Of a DNA stretch of 64,000 bases, positions 44,801-51,220 are shown piece after piece. Source of the DNA: Bedellia somnulentella (lineage: Eukaryota > Arthropoda > Insecta > Lepidoptera > Bedelliidae); contig OY755171.1 of assembly GCA_963576735.1 (NCBI GenBank), positions 17,608,001 through 17,672,000 of the forward strand. The letters are read 5' to 3'. Each line of letters opens with the position of its first letter. Position 1 is the stretch's first letter. The notes under the pieces are model-generated. The model saw nothing but the letters and a program-made list of their open reading frames with translations, was not told the DNA's origin and did not search any database. The translations under genes and the position numbers were made by a program.

Positions 44801-45708
44801 CAAAATTTGTGTACTCAACAAACTTGTTAAAATAAAGTTTATAGATTGTTCTACTACTATAGTATTTCTAATCTCTTGCTTTGTTCAATAAATCGCATAC
44901 TACAAATGCAACTACCACATGAGAACAAAGAGTATTTTTTATAATAACCGGCCTGCAAAATCGAGTTGCCAGAGTTTCATCAAGAAATTCTTAGAAATTT
45001 CTGTTAGTGATGTTCCTCTGCCATCCCCTTCGGGAATATTCAGTTCAGCGTGAACTCCATTAGCGAATAATTTCCCATAGTTTTCCCAAAATTATTAACG
45101 ATAATAATATAGGTATTTTTGATAGCACGGTGACATCTATAAAGTCAAGTTTAACCCAGCAGTACTTTGACGACAACCAGTAGCAGGCACCTTGTTAATG
45201 TTTAAATATTGTTAAAAAAAAAGTTCTCTGCAGTAGTATTTTATTGATTATTACAAAGTAATTATAATCTGTTTTTTCCTTAAGCTAGCAAGATATTATG
45301 TGTGAAGATTTGTAAATAGCTAAAAGATAATTCATTAAGTTTGTATCAAAAAGTTTTAATGCTGTAAATCTTCCGAATAAAATAAAATAGCATAGCGCAT
45401 CAATCACTTTGAAAACCTCACAGCCCTTATCATTTCAAATAATACTCACGAACTAAGATGGAATAGTACACAATAAGCGACAAACATGGCAAATACATAC
45501 GAAGTATGTTATATATTTTTTGAACATTAAAATTTCATTCGTCTAAGAATATAAAGGTCATTGCAATAATTTAACTATTAGAAAAATCACTTACCTTTTG
45601 AATCTGCTTCCTGATAACCAACGGAATAACCCAAGTGGAGAGCAAAATCGCCAAAACTACTATAATCATCGAAATCCCGTAAAACAACCCCGCTCTTTTT
45701 CCCATCAT
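21797..45708 (-). CDS. SNMP2: Sensory neuron membrane protein 2 (CD36 family), complete, 10 exons
   Basis: CD36-type membrane protein. SNMP1 relatives act with pheromone receptors in antennal neurons; SNMP2 is mainly in support cells and its lipid-binding role is less clear. Exons (high to low): 45708-45595, 43158-43001, 38620-38476, 36782-36614, 34603-34512, 33306-33089, 31605-31480, 28588-28402, 23196-23074 and 22018-21797. All introns are GT-AG and phases agree, giving 517 residues, the usual family length. There is an N-terminal helix at ~8-30 and a C-terminal helix at ~472-490. The six CD36 disulphide cysteines correspond to C267, C298, C337, C339, C350 and C361. Sequons are at N44, N67, N104, N118, N189, N228, N271 and N431. 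Motifs such as [13 protein letters not shown] and [18 protein letters not shown] fit SNMP2 better than SNMP1. The start is MM at 45708/45705; either may be used. Confidence 0.92.
22349..22530 (+). mobile_element. SINE-B degenerate fragment
   Basis: CACATATGTGTGGTTAATTT, CTACATGGCTGATTTGTACT and GGTAGGCCTTAAGCCG follow SINE-B order but are strongly diverged. Confidence 0.55.
22631..22738 (+). mobile_element. SINE-A 5' fragment
   Basis: The first ~105 bp of a diverged copy, interrupted by the next SINE-A at a GTTCGTTGG junction. Confidence 0.65.
22742..22990 (+). mobile_element. SINE-A copy
   Basis: Starts GCCGTGTAGTACCAGC and reaches GTGAGTATATGTATGCC. It ends about 85 bp from the donor side of SNMP2 exon 9. 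Confidence 0.85.
23074..23196 (-). CDS. SNMP2: SNMP2 exon 9
   Basis: Acceptor TTATAG, donor GTATCT. Encodes [20 protein letters not shown] and [12 protein letters not shown], in frame at both ends. It is separated from exon 8 by a 5.2 kb intron containing the mariner and several SINEs. Confidence 0.92.
23345..23591 (-). mobile_element. SINE-A copy
   Basis: Close to consensus and full length, in SNMP2 intron 8. Confidence 0.9.
23884..24127 (-). mobile_element. SINE-A copy
   Basis: Full length with a partial internal duplication: AAAGGGGTAGCCAGAGCTTA is followed at once by another AAAGGGGTAGC. Confidence 0.82.
24132..24315 (-). mobile_element. 3' end of another LINE family
   Basis: AGAATAGAATAGAAAACTCTTTATTGTAC followed by GGCGGTCTATCACTAAAAGC and CTCTTCCAGACAACC resembles the 3' end of a jockey/R1-type LINE common in Lepidoptera, with an (AATAG)n tail. 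No coding part is visible. Confidence 0.5.
24316..24865. other. Intronic sequence, nothing recognised
   Basis: AT-rich SNMP2 intron 8 sequence. Confidence 0.45.
24866..24965 (+). mobile_element. SINE-B middle fragment
   Basis: GTACTTAGTTATGTGACAGTGTATTC and ACAGGCCTAGTACACTGTC match the middle of SINE-B; both ends are missing. Confidence 0.65.
25113..25360 (-). mobile_element. SINE-B 5'-truncated copy
   Basis: Good match from the (CATAA)n tail side up to GTTAACAACA; the tRNA-like head is lacking. Confidence 0.85.
25613..26098 (+). mobile_element. SINE-D copy interrupted by a SINE-A
   Basis: Head 25613-25690 has an A box-like region (CGGAGTGGTTAGGTGACTAG) and a perfect B box GGTTCGATCCC. 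The body continues to TGTGTATTATATAATT, is interrupted by SINE-A, and resumes near 26007 up to AATATGTTCGTATATAATT. Confidence 0.75.
25773..26006 (+). mobile_element. SINE-A copy inside SINE-D
   Basis: Starts GCTGTGTAGTGTCGGC and ends GTGAGTATATGTATGTATG. TTATATAAT occurs on both sides, in keeping with an insertion into that AT-rich segment of SINE-D. Confidence 0.82.
26319..26574 (-). mobile_element. SINE-A copy, 'GTGCCGGC' subtype
   Basis: Full length, moderately diverged, with a repeated word GGCTGTGAGTGATCTC near the 3' end. Confidence 0.8.
26833..28114 (+). mobile_element. mariner transposon
   Basis: The element is 1282 bp, the usual mariner size. The ~30 bp inverted ends CGAGAGGCATGCCAATAGAA and (right, reversed) CGAGGAGCATGCCAGAAGAA are flanked by TA on both sides (26831-26832, 28115-28116). 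It lies in SNMP2 intron 8, antisense to the gene. The TIRs differ at several positions and the transposase is broken, so it is unlikely to be autonomous. Confidence 0.93.
27016..28036 (+). pseudogene. mariner transposase, one frameshift and one premature stop
   Basis: The start [18 protein letters not shown] at 27016 is out of frame with the main open stretch (27056 onward), so an indel occurred after DFKK. The helix-turn-helix region with [12 protein letters not shown] follows. The DDE residues lie in [25 protein letters not shown] and [16 protein letters not shown], so all three aspartates (D,D34D type) remain. TAA at 27881-27883 interrupts the protein just after LFPKN; the remaining 51 codons ([15 protein letters not shown] to IRVQGE) are open to TAA at 28036. 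Confidence 0.92.
28115..28275 (-). mobile_element. LINE-L 3' fragment abutting mariner
   Basis: Begins directly at the TA after the mariner right end with TACATACATATACTCAC, then the complement of the LINE-L final codons up to about 28275. Confidence 0.78.
28402..28588 (-). CDS. SNMP2: SNMP2 exon 8
   Basis: Acceptor TTCTAG, donor GTAAGT. Encodes [34 protein letters not shown] and [14 protein letters not shown]. The last two disulphide cysteines lie 11 residues apart, as in CD36. Confidence 0.93.
28661..28765. mobile_element. SINE-C tail fragment, foldback form
   Basis: ATAAATAAAGGAAATAAAAATTTCGACACA is followed at once by TTAGTAATAATCCCCACATG and GAACAAAAAGATTTAAATT. The tRNA-like part has been lost between the arms. 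Confidence 0.65.
28892..30225 (-). mobile_element. piggyBac-type element, decayed, with TTAA target duplication
   Basis: Ends read CCCTAGACACCTAAC at the left and, reversed, CCCTAGACACCTAAC at the right, each bordered by TTAA (28888-28891, 30226-30229). CCCT termini and TTAA insertion are diagnostic of the piggyBac superfamily. A second word, CGTCGATGCGACGAG, recurs inside both ends. A worn transposase reads on the - strand. It is located in SNMP2 intron 7. Confidence 0.85.
29214..30030 (-). pseudogene. piggyBac-like transposase remnant
   Basis: Scattered frames with several stops. Near 29830 the peptide [14 protein letters not shown] resembles the F-x-x-Y-x-P-x-KP region before the catalytic core. 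At the C-terminal end (29240-29320) [20 protein letters not shown] followed by VDFCRRY resembles the C-terminal cysteine-rich domain with C-x2-C ... H ... C spacing. The similarity is weak; the terminal structure of the element is the main support. Confidence 0.5.
30268..30511 (+). mobile_element. SINE-A copy, diverged
   Basis: CTGTGTAGTGTCGGTTTAG to GCCGTGAGTATAGTATG; many substitutions in the middle. Confidence 0.78.
30512..30922. other. Intronic sequence, nothing recognised
   Basis: AT-rich SNMP2 intron 7 sequence. Confidence 0.45.
30923..30998 (-). mobile_element. SINE-A 3' fragment
   Basis: Tail and last ~70 bp only; fused directly to the following LINE-L segment. Confidence 0.72.
30999..31224 (+). 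mobile_element. LINE-L 3' fragment
   Basis: Encodes [20 protein letters not shown] and the conserved end ([13 protein letters not shown]), then GGCGTGAGTATATGTATGTATG. The 5' truncation point meets an inverted SINE-A fragment. Confidence 0.82.
31480..31605 (-). CDS. SNMP2: SNMP2 exon 7
   Basis: Acceptor TTACAG, donor GTAAGT. Encodes [20 protein letters not shown] and [17 protein letters not shown] with the CxC pair of the CD36 disulphide set. Confidence 0.93.
31606..31980. other. Intronic sequence, nothing recognised
   Basis: SNMP2 intron 6, AT-rich. Confidence 0.45.
31983..32970. mobile_element. Unclassified interspersed repeat with (CAGA)n
   Basis: Starts around ACTAGTGGATCGTCCCAGC with TTCGCACGGGTAGC and ends near ACAGATTTATTATAAGTATAGAT. 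It includes CCAAGTTTCGTTAGAATCCGTCGAGTAGTT and a perfect (CAGA)n microsatellite at about 32803-32848. Comparable sequence ends are common in insect repeats, but I cannot name the class, and it may be more than one fragment. Confidence 0.5.
32803..32848. repeat. (CAGA)n microsatellite
   Basis: Eleven or so uninterrupted ACAG/CAGA units. Confidence 0.92.
33089..33306 (-). CDS. SNMP2: SNMP2 exon 6
   Basis: Acceptor TTTCAG, donor GTAAAA. Encodes [50 protein letters not shown] and IFEPEIC, the core of the beta-barrel with its first two disulphide cysteines. Confidence 0.93.
33517..33770 (-). mobile_element. SINE-B 3'-truncated copy
   Basis: Keeps the tRNA-like head (complement of TGAGCTATCACGTCG side) and middle; the CGGCGTGA tail is missing. 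Confidence 0.8.
33771..34239. other. Intronic sequence, nothing firmly recognised
   Basis: SNMP2 intron 5. A short stretch at 34011-34050 (CATGTGGGTGTCCTTACGATG) resembles the SINE-B middle. Confidence 0.4.
34240..34484 (+). mobile_element. SINE-A copy, 'GTGCCGG' subtype
   Basis: Full length, ending with (TATG) only ~30 bp from the donor side of SNMP2 exon 5 (34512). Confidence 0.87.
34512..34603 (-). CDS. SNMP2: SNMP2 exon 5
   Basis: Too short to appear as a long open frame; found by phase matching. Acceptor TTTCAG, donor GTTAGT. Encodes [20 protein letters not shown] and [10 protein letters not shown], which bridges the exon 4 and exon 6 peptides exactly as in SNMP2 relatives. Confidence 0.9.
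34630..34760 (+). mobile_element. SINE-A old 3' fragment
   Basis: TTTACTACCATTTCCCCATTCAGCTTC and GGATTTATAGCCATAAATATATGG keep SINE-A order at low identity. Confidence 0.5.
34761..35435. other. Intronic sequence, nothing recognised
   Basis: SNMP2 intron 4. The overlapping - strand frames at 34975-35402 show no family resemblance. Confidence 0.4.
35436..35575. mobile_element. SINE-C hairpin (foldback) copy
   Basis: CTAATAAATAAAGGAAAGAA...CGACACAGGCGGG (35438-35477) is almost perfectly mirrored at 35496-35533, with a 17-base loop. The outer right side continues into the SINE-C tail (AATAATCCCCACATGAGG). Confidence 0.8.
35576..35988. other. Intronic sequence, nothing recognised
   Basis: SNMP2 intron 4, AT-rich. 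Confidence 0.4.
35989..36199 (-). mobile_element. SINE-A degenerate copy
   Basis: Recognisable at both ends (ATACATATACTCA and GTCGACACTCCACACC) with a worn middle. Confidence 0.65.
36614..36782 (-). CDS. SNMP2: SNMP2 exon 4
   Basis: Acceptor TTACAG, donor GTAAGA. Encodes [40 protein letters not shown] and [16 protein letters not shown], the helical apex region of CD36 proteins where ligands are thought to dock. Confidence 0.93.
36800..37419. other. Intronic sequence with (ATG)n run
   Basis: SNMP2 intron 3. A GATGATGATGATGATG run at about 36816-36836 is the only feature; the following CATGGCGCCCACTT stretch is unassigned. Confidence 0.4.
37420..37672. mobile_element. MITE with ~45 bp terminal inverted repeats
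   Basis: CGCACTCTCAGAACGAAAGA at 37420 is mirrored perfectly at the right end (37672), and the similarity continues through GGCTCAA and CAATATCAC. GTTT on both sides may be a short target duplication. Non-coding, 253 bp. Confidence 0.85.
37673..37883 (+). mobile_element. SINE-A 5'-truncated copy
   Basis: Begins exactly where the MITE ends, inside the element at GGAGTGTACATAAGAGG, and runs to GTGAGTATGTATGTG. Confidence 0.75.
38166..38348 (-). mobile_element. SINE-A fragment, 'GCCGG' subtype
   Basis: Lacks the tail end. It finishes at GACCGGCCAATCACG, about 130 bp from SNMP2 exon 3. Confidence 0.65.
38476..38620 (-). CDS. SNMP2: SNMP2 exon 3
   Basis: Acceptor TTTCAG, donor GTAAGT. Encodes [20 protein letters not shown] and [15 protein letters not shown]. 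Phase returns to 0. A truncated SINE-A lies about 130 bp beyond its donor. Confidence 0.92.
38714..38966 (-). mobile_element. SINE-A degenerate copy
   Basis: TATGGCTATAAGTCCCAAAA to AGCTAACACTTCACATC; contains a duplicated ACTCCTACAACGAG-like block near the 5' side. Confidence 0.7.
39031..39292 (-). mobile_element. SINE-B 5'-truncated copy
   Basis: High similarity from the (CATAA) tail to GATAAATTA; no tRNA-like head. Confidence 0.87.
39293..40022. other. Intronic sequence, nothing recognised
   Basis: SNMP2 intron 2, AT-rich. Confidence 0.4.
40029..40395. mobile_element. SINE-C composite with intact tRNA-like head and inverted arms
   Basis: An antisense head at ~40057-40126 carries a complete A box/B box pair with the anticodon-arm region. 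The arm 40029-40070 is mirrored by 40291-40357. The right side ends with the SINE-C tail CATGAGGTTTTCATGAACAA. Between the arms lies the ~100 bp spacer shared with 19960-20060. Confidence 0.8.
40430..40583 (+). mobile_element. SINE-A 5'-truncated copy
   Basis: From GTGGTTGGAGGCCCATCACC to GCCGTGATTATATGAATG. Confidence 0.8.
40584..40740 (+). mobile_element. SINE-B partial copy
   Basis: GTGTATCCGTACAAAACGGC, CAAAACGTGGGTA and CAGAGGCAG keep SINE-B order. It follows directly on the SINE-A tail. Confidence 0.65.
40741..43000. other. Long intronic stretch, few features
   Basis: SNMP2 intron 2. A weak LINE-L 3' fragment on the - strand is possible at 41605-41680 (CCTATTGGGGTAGACAAGGA). A SINE-D-like body is possible at 41450-41600, with GATGAATATAGATGTGTGTT. 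I see nothing else that I can support. Confidence 0.4.
43001..43158 (-). CDS. SNMP2: SNMP2 exon 2
   Basis: Acceptor TTACAG, donor GTAAGC. Encodes [20 protein letters not shown] through [10 protein letters not shown], the membrane-proximal ectodomain with the family's L-P-x-P and V-G-P-(Y/F) motifs. Two bases of an Asp codon carry over. Confidence 0.92.
43209..43690 (+). mobile_element. SINE-D copy interrupted by a SINE-A
   Basis: The head begins about 50 bp upstream (in transcript terms) of SNMP2 exon 2. It has A box TAGCCGAGTGGATAAG and B box GGTTCGATCCC. After the inner SINE-A the body resumes with ATATATCGTTGAGTGAG and ends AATATGTTCGTATACATTT. Confidence 0.8.
43359..43598 (+). mobile_element. 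SINE-A copy inside SINE-D
   Basis: GCCGTGTAGTGTCGGCTTAG to GTGAGTATATGTATG, flanked by TATTATAATATTA on both sides. Confidence 0.87.
43691..43760 (-). mobile_element. SINE-A 3' fragment
   Basis: ATACATATACTCGCGGCTTT and a short adjoining piece only. Confidence 0.6.
43761..44284. other. Intronic sequence, nothing firmly recognised
   Basis: SNMP2 intron 1. A GC-richer patch at 43775-43815 (CTATGTCGGCGCCCCCCGG) is unassigned. Confidence 0.4.
44285..44445 (-). mobile_element. SINE-A old fragment
   Basis: AAAAAATGTAGCTACAGCTTCAGAG, CACTTTTGGAAGTTTAATGG and CTCCAACTGCATCGCC are recognisable. Confidence 0.6.
44446..44989. other. Intronic sequence with a repeat end
   Basis: Around 44510-44595, GTGTTTTGGTATTTGG and GCGGACGTAGTCGTGGGATAAAAGCTAG look like the end of another insect interspersed repeat, class not identified. 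Confidence 0.4.
44990..45062 (+). mobile_element. SINE-B 3' end fragment
   Basis: CTCTGCCATCCCCTTCGGGA and CAGCGTGAAC, the conserved 3' stem-loop region only. Confidence 0.6.
45063..45594. other. Intronic sequence, nothing recognised
   Basis: SNMP2 intron 1, adjacent to the first exon. Confidence 0.45.
45595..45708 (-). CDS. SNMP2: SNMP2 exon 1
   Basis: Thirty-eight codons: [11 protein letters not shown] then the signal-anchor helix [20 protein letters not shown] and RKQIQK. Donor GTAAGT, phase 0. The intron that follows is 2.4 kb. Confidence 0.92.
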
Positions 45709-46225
45709 CTTGAATATCAATCACCAATCTATTACTATTAACAACACTTATTTATTTTACAAGTAGTTAACATTTATAATTGAAGTTGTTTAGTAATTTT
45801 CCGCACTTTGTAAGATAACTTTATATTCTTATTGTTTTTATAGAAAAAACCTACTGTATTCATAGCCGGTTTAACTTAGACTATTGTGATATTATCCACC
45901 GATTTTCCGCTATCTGTCTAGTCATGATTACTATTTAATATTGACACTGAAACTGTCCGGTAGTTGCGTTTGGTCACGACATACACGTCACGTGACGTGC
46001 AATTAAAAAAAACAATTTATTTAAAAGCTAATCGAATTATACTAGGCTAATTTTATCACTTTCATTAGTATCAAAAACAATCGTCGAAAATTATTTTAAA
46101 GGTATTATGTTTTAAATGTTTAGAATGATTTGAACCATAACATTTATACGAAATACAAATAGTTTAATATTGTATAATGACCAGTTGATCCACATAGATG
46201 AAATATACTTTGTTAACATACATTC
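45709..46225. other. Upstream region of SNMP2
   Basis: 5' flank of the gene on the - strand. It should hold the 5' UTR and promoter, but no clear TATA or initiator can be singled out from sequence. A non-coding first exon further upstream cannot be excluded. Confidence 0.35.
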
Positions 46226-46474
46226 GCCGTGTAGTGTAGGCTTAGAATAGCACCTCCCGTTTCTACCGATGGGTGTACGTAAGAGGCGACTAACGATACT
46301 GGGGCTTTTAAGGGATTTTTGGGCGATGCGGTTAGAGACCCATCACCAACAACCTTTATTTTTACCATCTTTTCCCCACTCACATTTCCAAAAGTGGCTG
46401 AGGAATTTCTAATTTCTTAGCTCTGGCTACCCCTTCTAGGGATTTACAGCCGTGAGTATATGTATGTATGTATG
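46226..46474 (+). mobile_element. SINE-A copy
   Basis: GCCGTGTAGTGTAGGC to GTGAGTATATGTATGTATG, about 520 bp upstream of the SNMP2 start codon. Confidence 0.88.
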
Positions 46475-46594
46475 ATCAAATCTGAATATGATCATCATAG
46501 CAGCATATATACAACCACTACGATACTTACAACCTCCCCAGTAATCTCCACGACCCACACACACGGTCCACGGTCACACCGTTAACCGTTTTGA

Positions 46595-46876
46595 CATTGT
46601 CATCTAGTGTTAGGAGTACCCACGTTTTGCTTGGACAGCGCACTCACGTGATAGGGGGCAGGCCTATCGACGTTTTGTACGAATACGCTGTCACATGACA
46701 AAGTACAACTTAGCCATGGGTGTTTCAGCACGATGTTTTTCCACTCTGTTAACAACCATGATAAATTAAACACACATGAATTAATAAAAGACAAATTGGT
46801 GTAGGCTCGACCCAGGATTTGAACCTTCATCGTCTGCGCGATAAGAGGTGTTCAACCTACTGAGCTTTCACGGTTG
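46595..46876 (-). mobile_element. SINE-B copy, 3' tail missing
   Basis: Head and middle preserved, including CAATTTGTCTTTT and GTTCAAATCC in - strand sense. It is followed immediately by a SINE-A without its first bases. Confidence 0.82.
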
Positions 46877-46885
46877 CTATACAAG

Positions 46886-47128
46886 GAGCCGGCTGAGAAT
46901 ATCACTACCCCTTTCTACCCACTGGTATCGTAATAGGCGACTAAGAGTGTGGGGCTTTTTAGATGGTCTTTGAGCGATGCGGTTGGAGACCCATCACCAA
47001 CGATACTTTATTTCTACCATCTTCTCCCTTATCAACTTCCGAATGTGTCTAAGGAGTTTCTAGCTCTGAAGCTCTGCCTATCCCTTTTTGAGATTTAAGG
47101 ATGTAAGTATATGTATGTATGTATGTAT
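46886..47128 (+). mobile_element. SINE-A copy, 5' end worn
   Basis: GGAGCCGGCTGAGAATATCAC to AGTATATGTATGTATGTATG. Confidence 0.82.
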
Positions 47129-47946
47129 ATACAATTACTTCAGCATGGAGGGTAGTTAGAACCAGCGAATAAAAACGTTATTTAAAAATTGCTGAAGAGT
47201 GCGCAAAAGACGATATTGTAAAAAATATACAAAACGAAGGTAAAGATGATCTAAGCTAGAGCCAAAATAGAAAACAGGTTAAGTTTTGGTAAAAACTAAT
47301 CACTTTTTGCAAGTACTTAATTATAAGATTATGTTATAAAAGCGGTCGTTGTCAGTAATATACATAAATCAAGTTAGCTTAAGTGACAATTTATTAACGA
47401 CTGCACTATTGGATACTGATATAAATTTATTAAATAATATATGGTAAAAATTGTTTTTAATGTAACCTGTTATTCTAAATAAATAATGTCTCTGCTTCTT
47501 GTTTTCACATGTGTGTTGTTGCAATGGAATTCAACTCTACCACAAAGTCAGATCACTAAGTACAATTGAGTTTGTAGCGACGCTCTGTCAGTACACAATG
47601 ACGCGCACTACATAGAATCGCTGACAGTGCAAGAAGTATCACATTCCACAGCAACACGTAACCAAGCGATATACGTCACACGCGTCATCAAGATTCGCCA
47701 TACAAATCGTACATCGCGCAATCGAAGTTTCTAAAATGTTTACTATATATACAAGTTCCAACTTAATACAGTTGGACCGCGGTCCCCAGGCATACCACCG
47801 CCTGGCAGAAGATCTTTCCTTTTCCTCCACAAGTTATTTTGCGTTTCCTCACGATGTTTTCCCTCACCGTGTGTCTTTAGGTAATAGAAATGACAGAGGT
47901 TGTATCTATATATGTATATTGTATAGAGGATGCTTTATTACAATAC
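47129..47946. other. Intergenic sequence, nothing recognised
   Basis: The frames near 47639-47954 contain a short SINE-B-like stretch (CGTTTCCTCACGATGTTTTC at ~47841) but no gene family signature. Confidence 0.4.
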
Positions 47947-48333
47947 AATGTTAGGTCATGATAGTCCAGTGGGTAGAACACCCTCCCGAAAACAGAAGGG
48001 CGTGAGTTCCAATCCTGGGTCGGGCCTACACCAATTTGTCTTTTCTAAAGTCATATTTGTGGTTAATTTATCATGGTTGTTAACGGTGAGGGAAAACATC
48101 GTGAGGAAACCCACATGGCTGAGTTGTACTTAGTCATGTGACAGTGTATTCGTACAAAACGGCGATAGGCCTGCCCCCTATCACGTGAGTACACTGTCCA
48201 TGCAAAACGTGAGTACCTTTACTGTACACTAGATGGCGCTGCCATGTGAGTTCAGAAGTATTGGTACTTCTGCCAACCCCTTCAGGGATAAAACGGCGTG
48301 AACGTTTATGTTATGTTATGTAATGTTAGGTCA
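47947..48333 (+). mobile_element. SINE-B full-length copy with 12 bp TSD
   Basis: Flanked by AATGTTAGGTCA (47947-47958 and 48322-48333). A box TAGTCCAGTGGGTAGAAC, B box GTTCCAATCC, 3' end ACGGCGTGAACGTTTATG then TTATG repeats. It is the best sense-strand reference for the family. Confidence 0.93.
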
Positions 48334-48734
48334 ATATGACAGAGTCAATGTCTTATAAGTAGAAATACCACATCGAGTAACTTTAAGTTACTAAAAACTT
48401 ACACATTAGTACCTCAAGTGATAAAAATATAAATTTAATAATAAAAACGGCTTTTTATTACTTTATAGTTATTCCTCTACTAAAACTTTACCGAAGTTAC
48501 TTATAAACAACTTACTTATTACTTACTTATAAAAATCAACAACAAAAAGTTTACACTAAATGGAAGTATAAGTAAATTTCAATTGAATCGAATATGGACA
48601 TTATTCAGCATGACTTCAATTGATGACTTATTCTCGTCTTTCTGGGCTGTTGATATCTGAACTATCTCATCACCTTTATCCCTCTTTCTATGAAAAAGTA
48701 TATGCTGTATGTCATATAATATTGTAGTATTTGA
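48334..48734. other. Intergenic sequence, nothing recognised
   Basis: AT-rich. Confidence 0.45.
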
Positions 48735-48998
48735 GCTATGATTGTAAATTGGTGAAAGACATTTATAGAGCCAACGTGGAAGGTAATGTCAGTAGAGGTC
48801 AACCACAAAGGACACATTCAGATCAAATATAATATTTGCTTAAAATGCAGGCGTCTGAAGTGGGAAGAATAGAAGAGCAAAAGATGGATGAATGAAAAAC
48901 AAGGCTCGAGAGCTTTGTCAGGGTCATATAAAATGGCGATCGATAGTCTCTGCCTACCCCCATGGGAACTAACGGCGTGAATATATGTACGTATGTAA
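48735..48998 (+). mobile_element. LINE-L 3' fragment
   Basis: Degraded LVKDIYRANVEGNVSRGQPQ-like coding sequence, then CTCTGCCTACCCCCATGGG, ACGGCGTGAATATATG. A further 35 bp scrap of the same region is at 49109-49145. Confidence 0.78.
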
Positions 48999-49145
48999 GT
49001 ATTTGAGCCACTGAGGTTCAAATGGTTTCAGAAATCGCGGAGGTGGAAGACTTTATTCTGCCATATTCACTTAATATTGTATTGGTATAAGGCTAATTAA
49101 AAGGACACGAATGAAAAGATTGACGGAGAGAGGTTTGTCAGGATC

Positions 49146-49813
49146 CTAAAGGAAAAATTGCGTGATATGTATGTGTAACATAAAGCTCCGGTAAGTACTT
49201 GAGCATTATTTATTATTTTTGATAATTACGACTTTTTTTGTCTAATCTATAAAAAAAGACACTTTATTGACCATTTGAAAGTTCTTTTAAATGCAACGTA
49301 ATAACTCAAAAGCAAAGAAATTTTAATACAAAATTATAATTTCCAAACATGTTAAAAGTTGTATTGTACAACAAAACTGAATGAACAAACCAATGAAAAA
49401 GTTAATTGATGTTCAGTGTGTAAATATAAAGCTTTTAAATTGTTTTAAGTTGTTAAAAGAGAGACTGTGAAAACTTGACTAGAACTTTTTGAACTGAACT
49501 TTTCAGTATTGTAAGAGTTTAAGCTTTATATGCGGTTGTTTTGTATTTACAAAAGTTGGACCAAATATCTAAAAGTTGAGCTGTAGTATTGAAATAATTT
49601 ATTTTATTGTAGATGTTTGATTGAGTACACAATGTTGACTTCATTTTTATTAATGAAGTGAATTCAATATTTTATTTCAATTATATTCATGAAATTAAAC
49701 TTCAACACAATAACTTTCTTTTTTAAATGGCTGAAGCATCAATAATCTTTTTTGTAGCCATAAGGTGGAAAGGACCACGGCTTATTTTGCAGGTTGAATA
49801 TGTATTTCGTTTT
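49146..49813. other. Intergenic sequence, nothing recognised
   Basis: AT-rich without element similarity. Confidence 0.45.
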
Positions 49814-50062
49814 GCCGTGTAGTGCCGGCTTAGAATTTCGCTACCCCTTTGTACCCACGGGTGTCGTAAGAGGCGACTAAGGGTGTCGGGGCTTTTTATT
49901 TGATTTTTGGGCGATGTGGTTGGAGACCCATCACCAAAAACCTTTATTTTACCGCCTTTTCCCCACTCAACTTCCAAAAGCGGCTGAGGAATTTATAATT
50001 TCTGGGCTCTGGCTACCCCTTCTAGGGAATTAAAGCCGTGAGTATATGTATGTATGTATGTA
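49814..50062 (+). mobile_element. SINE-A copy, 'GTGCCGGC' subtype
   Basis: Full length with four tail units; close to the 10.2 kb copy. Confidence 0.9.
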
Positions 50063-50128
50063 AATATGTATTGTATGTTCTTGTAACTGTACGTGCATTT
50101 TGTTCCGCAACTCTCAACCATCACATAA

Positions 50129-50515
50129 TATACTCATGCCTATAAATCTAAGGGTAGCCAGGGCTTCAGAATTAGAATTTTTTGAGCTACTTTTGGAGGC
50201 TGAGTAAGGAAAACATACATACATATACTCACGGCTATATTTCCCTAGAAGGGGTAGCCAGTAGAATTATAAATTCCACAGCCACTTTTGGAAATTGAGT
50301 GGAGAAAAGATGGTAAAAATAAAGGTTTTTAGTGATGGGTCTCCTACCGCATCGCCCAAAAATCCAATAAAAAGCCCCAATACCCTTAGTTGCCTCTTAC
50401 GACACCCGTGGGTAGAAAGGGGTATCAAACATTCTAAGCCGGCACTACACGGCAGTAAGGAAAAGATGGATAAATAAAGGTTGTTGTTTGTGGGTCCGTG
50501 CAATGATCACTAAAA
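50129..50515 (-). mobile_element. SINE-A host copy split by another SINE-A
   Basis: The older copy is read from 50129-50213 and continues at 50454-50515 (AAAGATGG, TAAAGGTTGTTG). The gap is exactly filled by the younger copy. Confidence 0.82.
50214..50453 (-). mobile_element. SINE-A younger copy with 11 bp TSD
   Basis: Flanked by AGTAAGGAAAA at 50203-50213 and 50454-50464. It defines the exact ends of SINE-A: GCCGTGTAG at the 5' end and ATATGTATGTATG at the 3' end. Confidence 0.9.
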
Positions 50516-51220
50516 AAGTTATAGGTATTTTCAGAAGGTTTATAAAATAGGATGTTAACTGTTTGCATACCTTTAAGTGACACTGTAACATGCTATGTAG
50601 GAAATTAGTATAAATAATGCTTATCAATTTCTTTATGATATTTTCCCTTACAATTAACAAAAGAATTGAATGAATTCTATATCAAACAATGAAATCAAAT
50701 TTCGTCAATGTTTATTAACATTATTATTCCAATCATATAATGCCTACTCAGTCATTTGATATCAATATTTGATTCGTAATTGGGACTGTCTAATAAATTG
50801 ATCGGAAAATAAAATTTATTAGGCAAATTGAAATTATAGCATAACATTTATAAAAATGAAACATAAACATAAACCGTATCTTTTATACTTAATGGGTTTA
50901 ACCTTCTGAAAGGTAGACAGAAAATATTTAACTTGAAAGGATATTGCGGGCTGAAATCACCTGATTGACCGCAAATGAAGATAATTCCTTGCTTCAGACG
51001 GCAAGGCAAGACGGCGGTTTTGGCTTCCGTTATGGTAATATAGTCGTTAGACGCAGAAGACAAGCATTTCGGACTATCGGTTAATAACCCTTAACAAAGA
51101 AAGCTTGAGCCCCTTGGCGGGGACATATCCGGACTGTTAGAAAAATAATCTTAATACTGATATTTTAAAGTGGCGTACGATTAAACACTCGTACTTCTAG
51201 TAATTTCAAACTGACCCACA
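50516..51220. other. Intergenic sequence, nothing recognised
   Basis: No host coding or element similarity seen. Confidence 0.45.

Noticed and set aside
47639..47954. Overlapping frames suggesting a small gene
   Set aside because: Part is SINE-B-like sequence and the rest has no coding signature.
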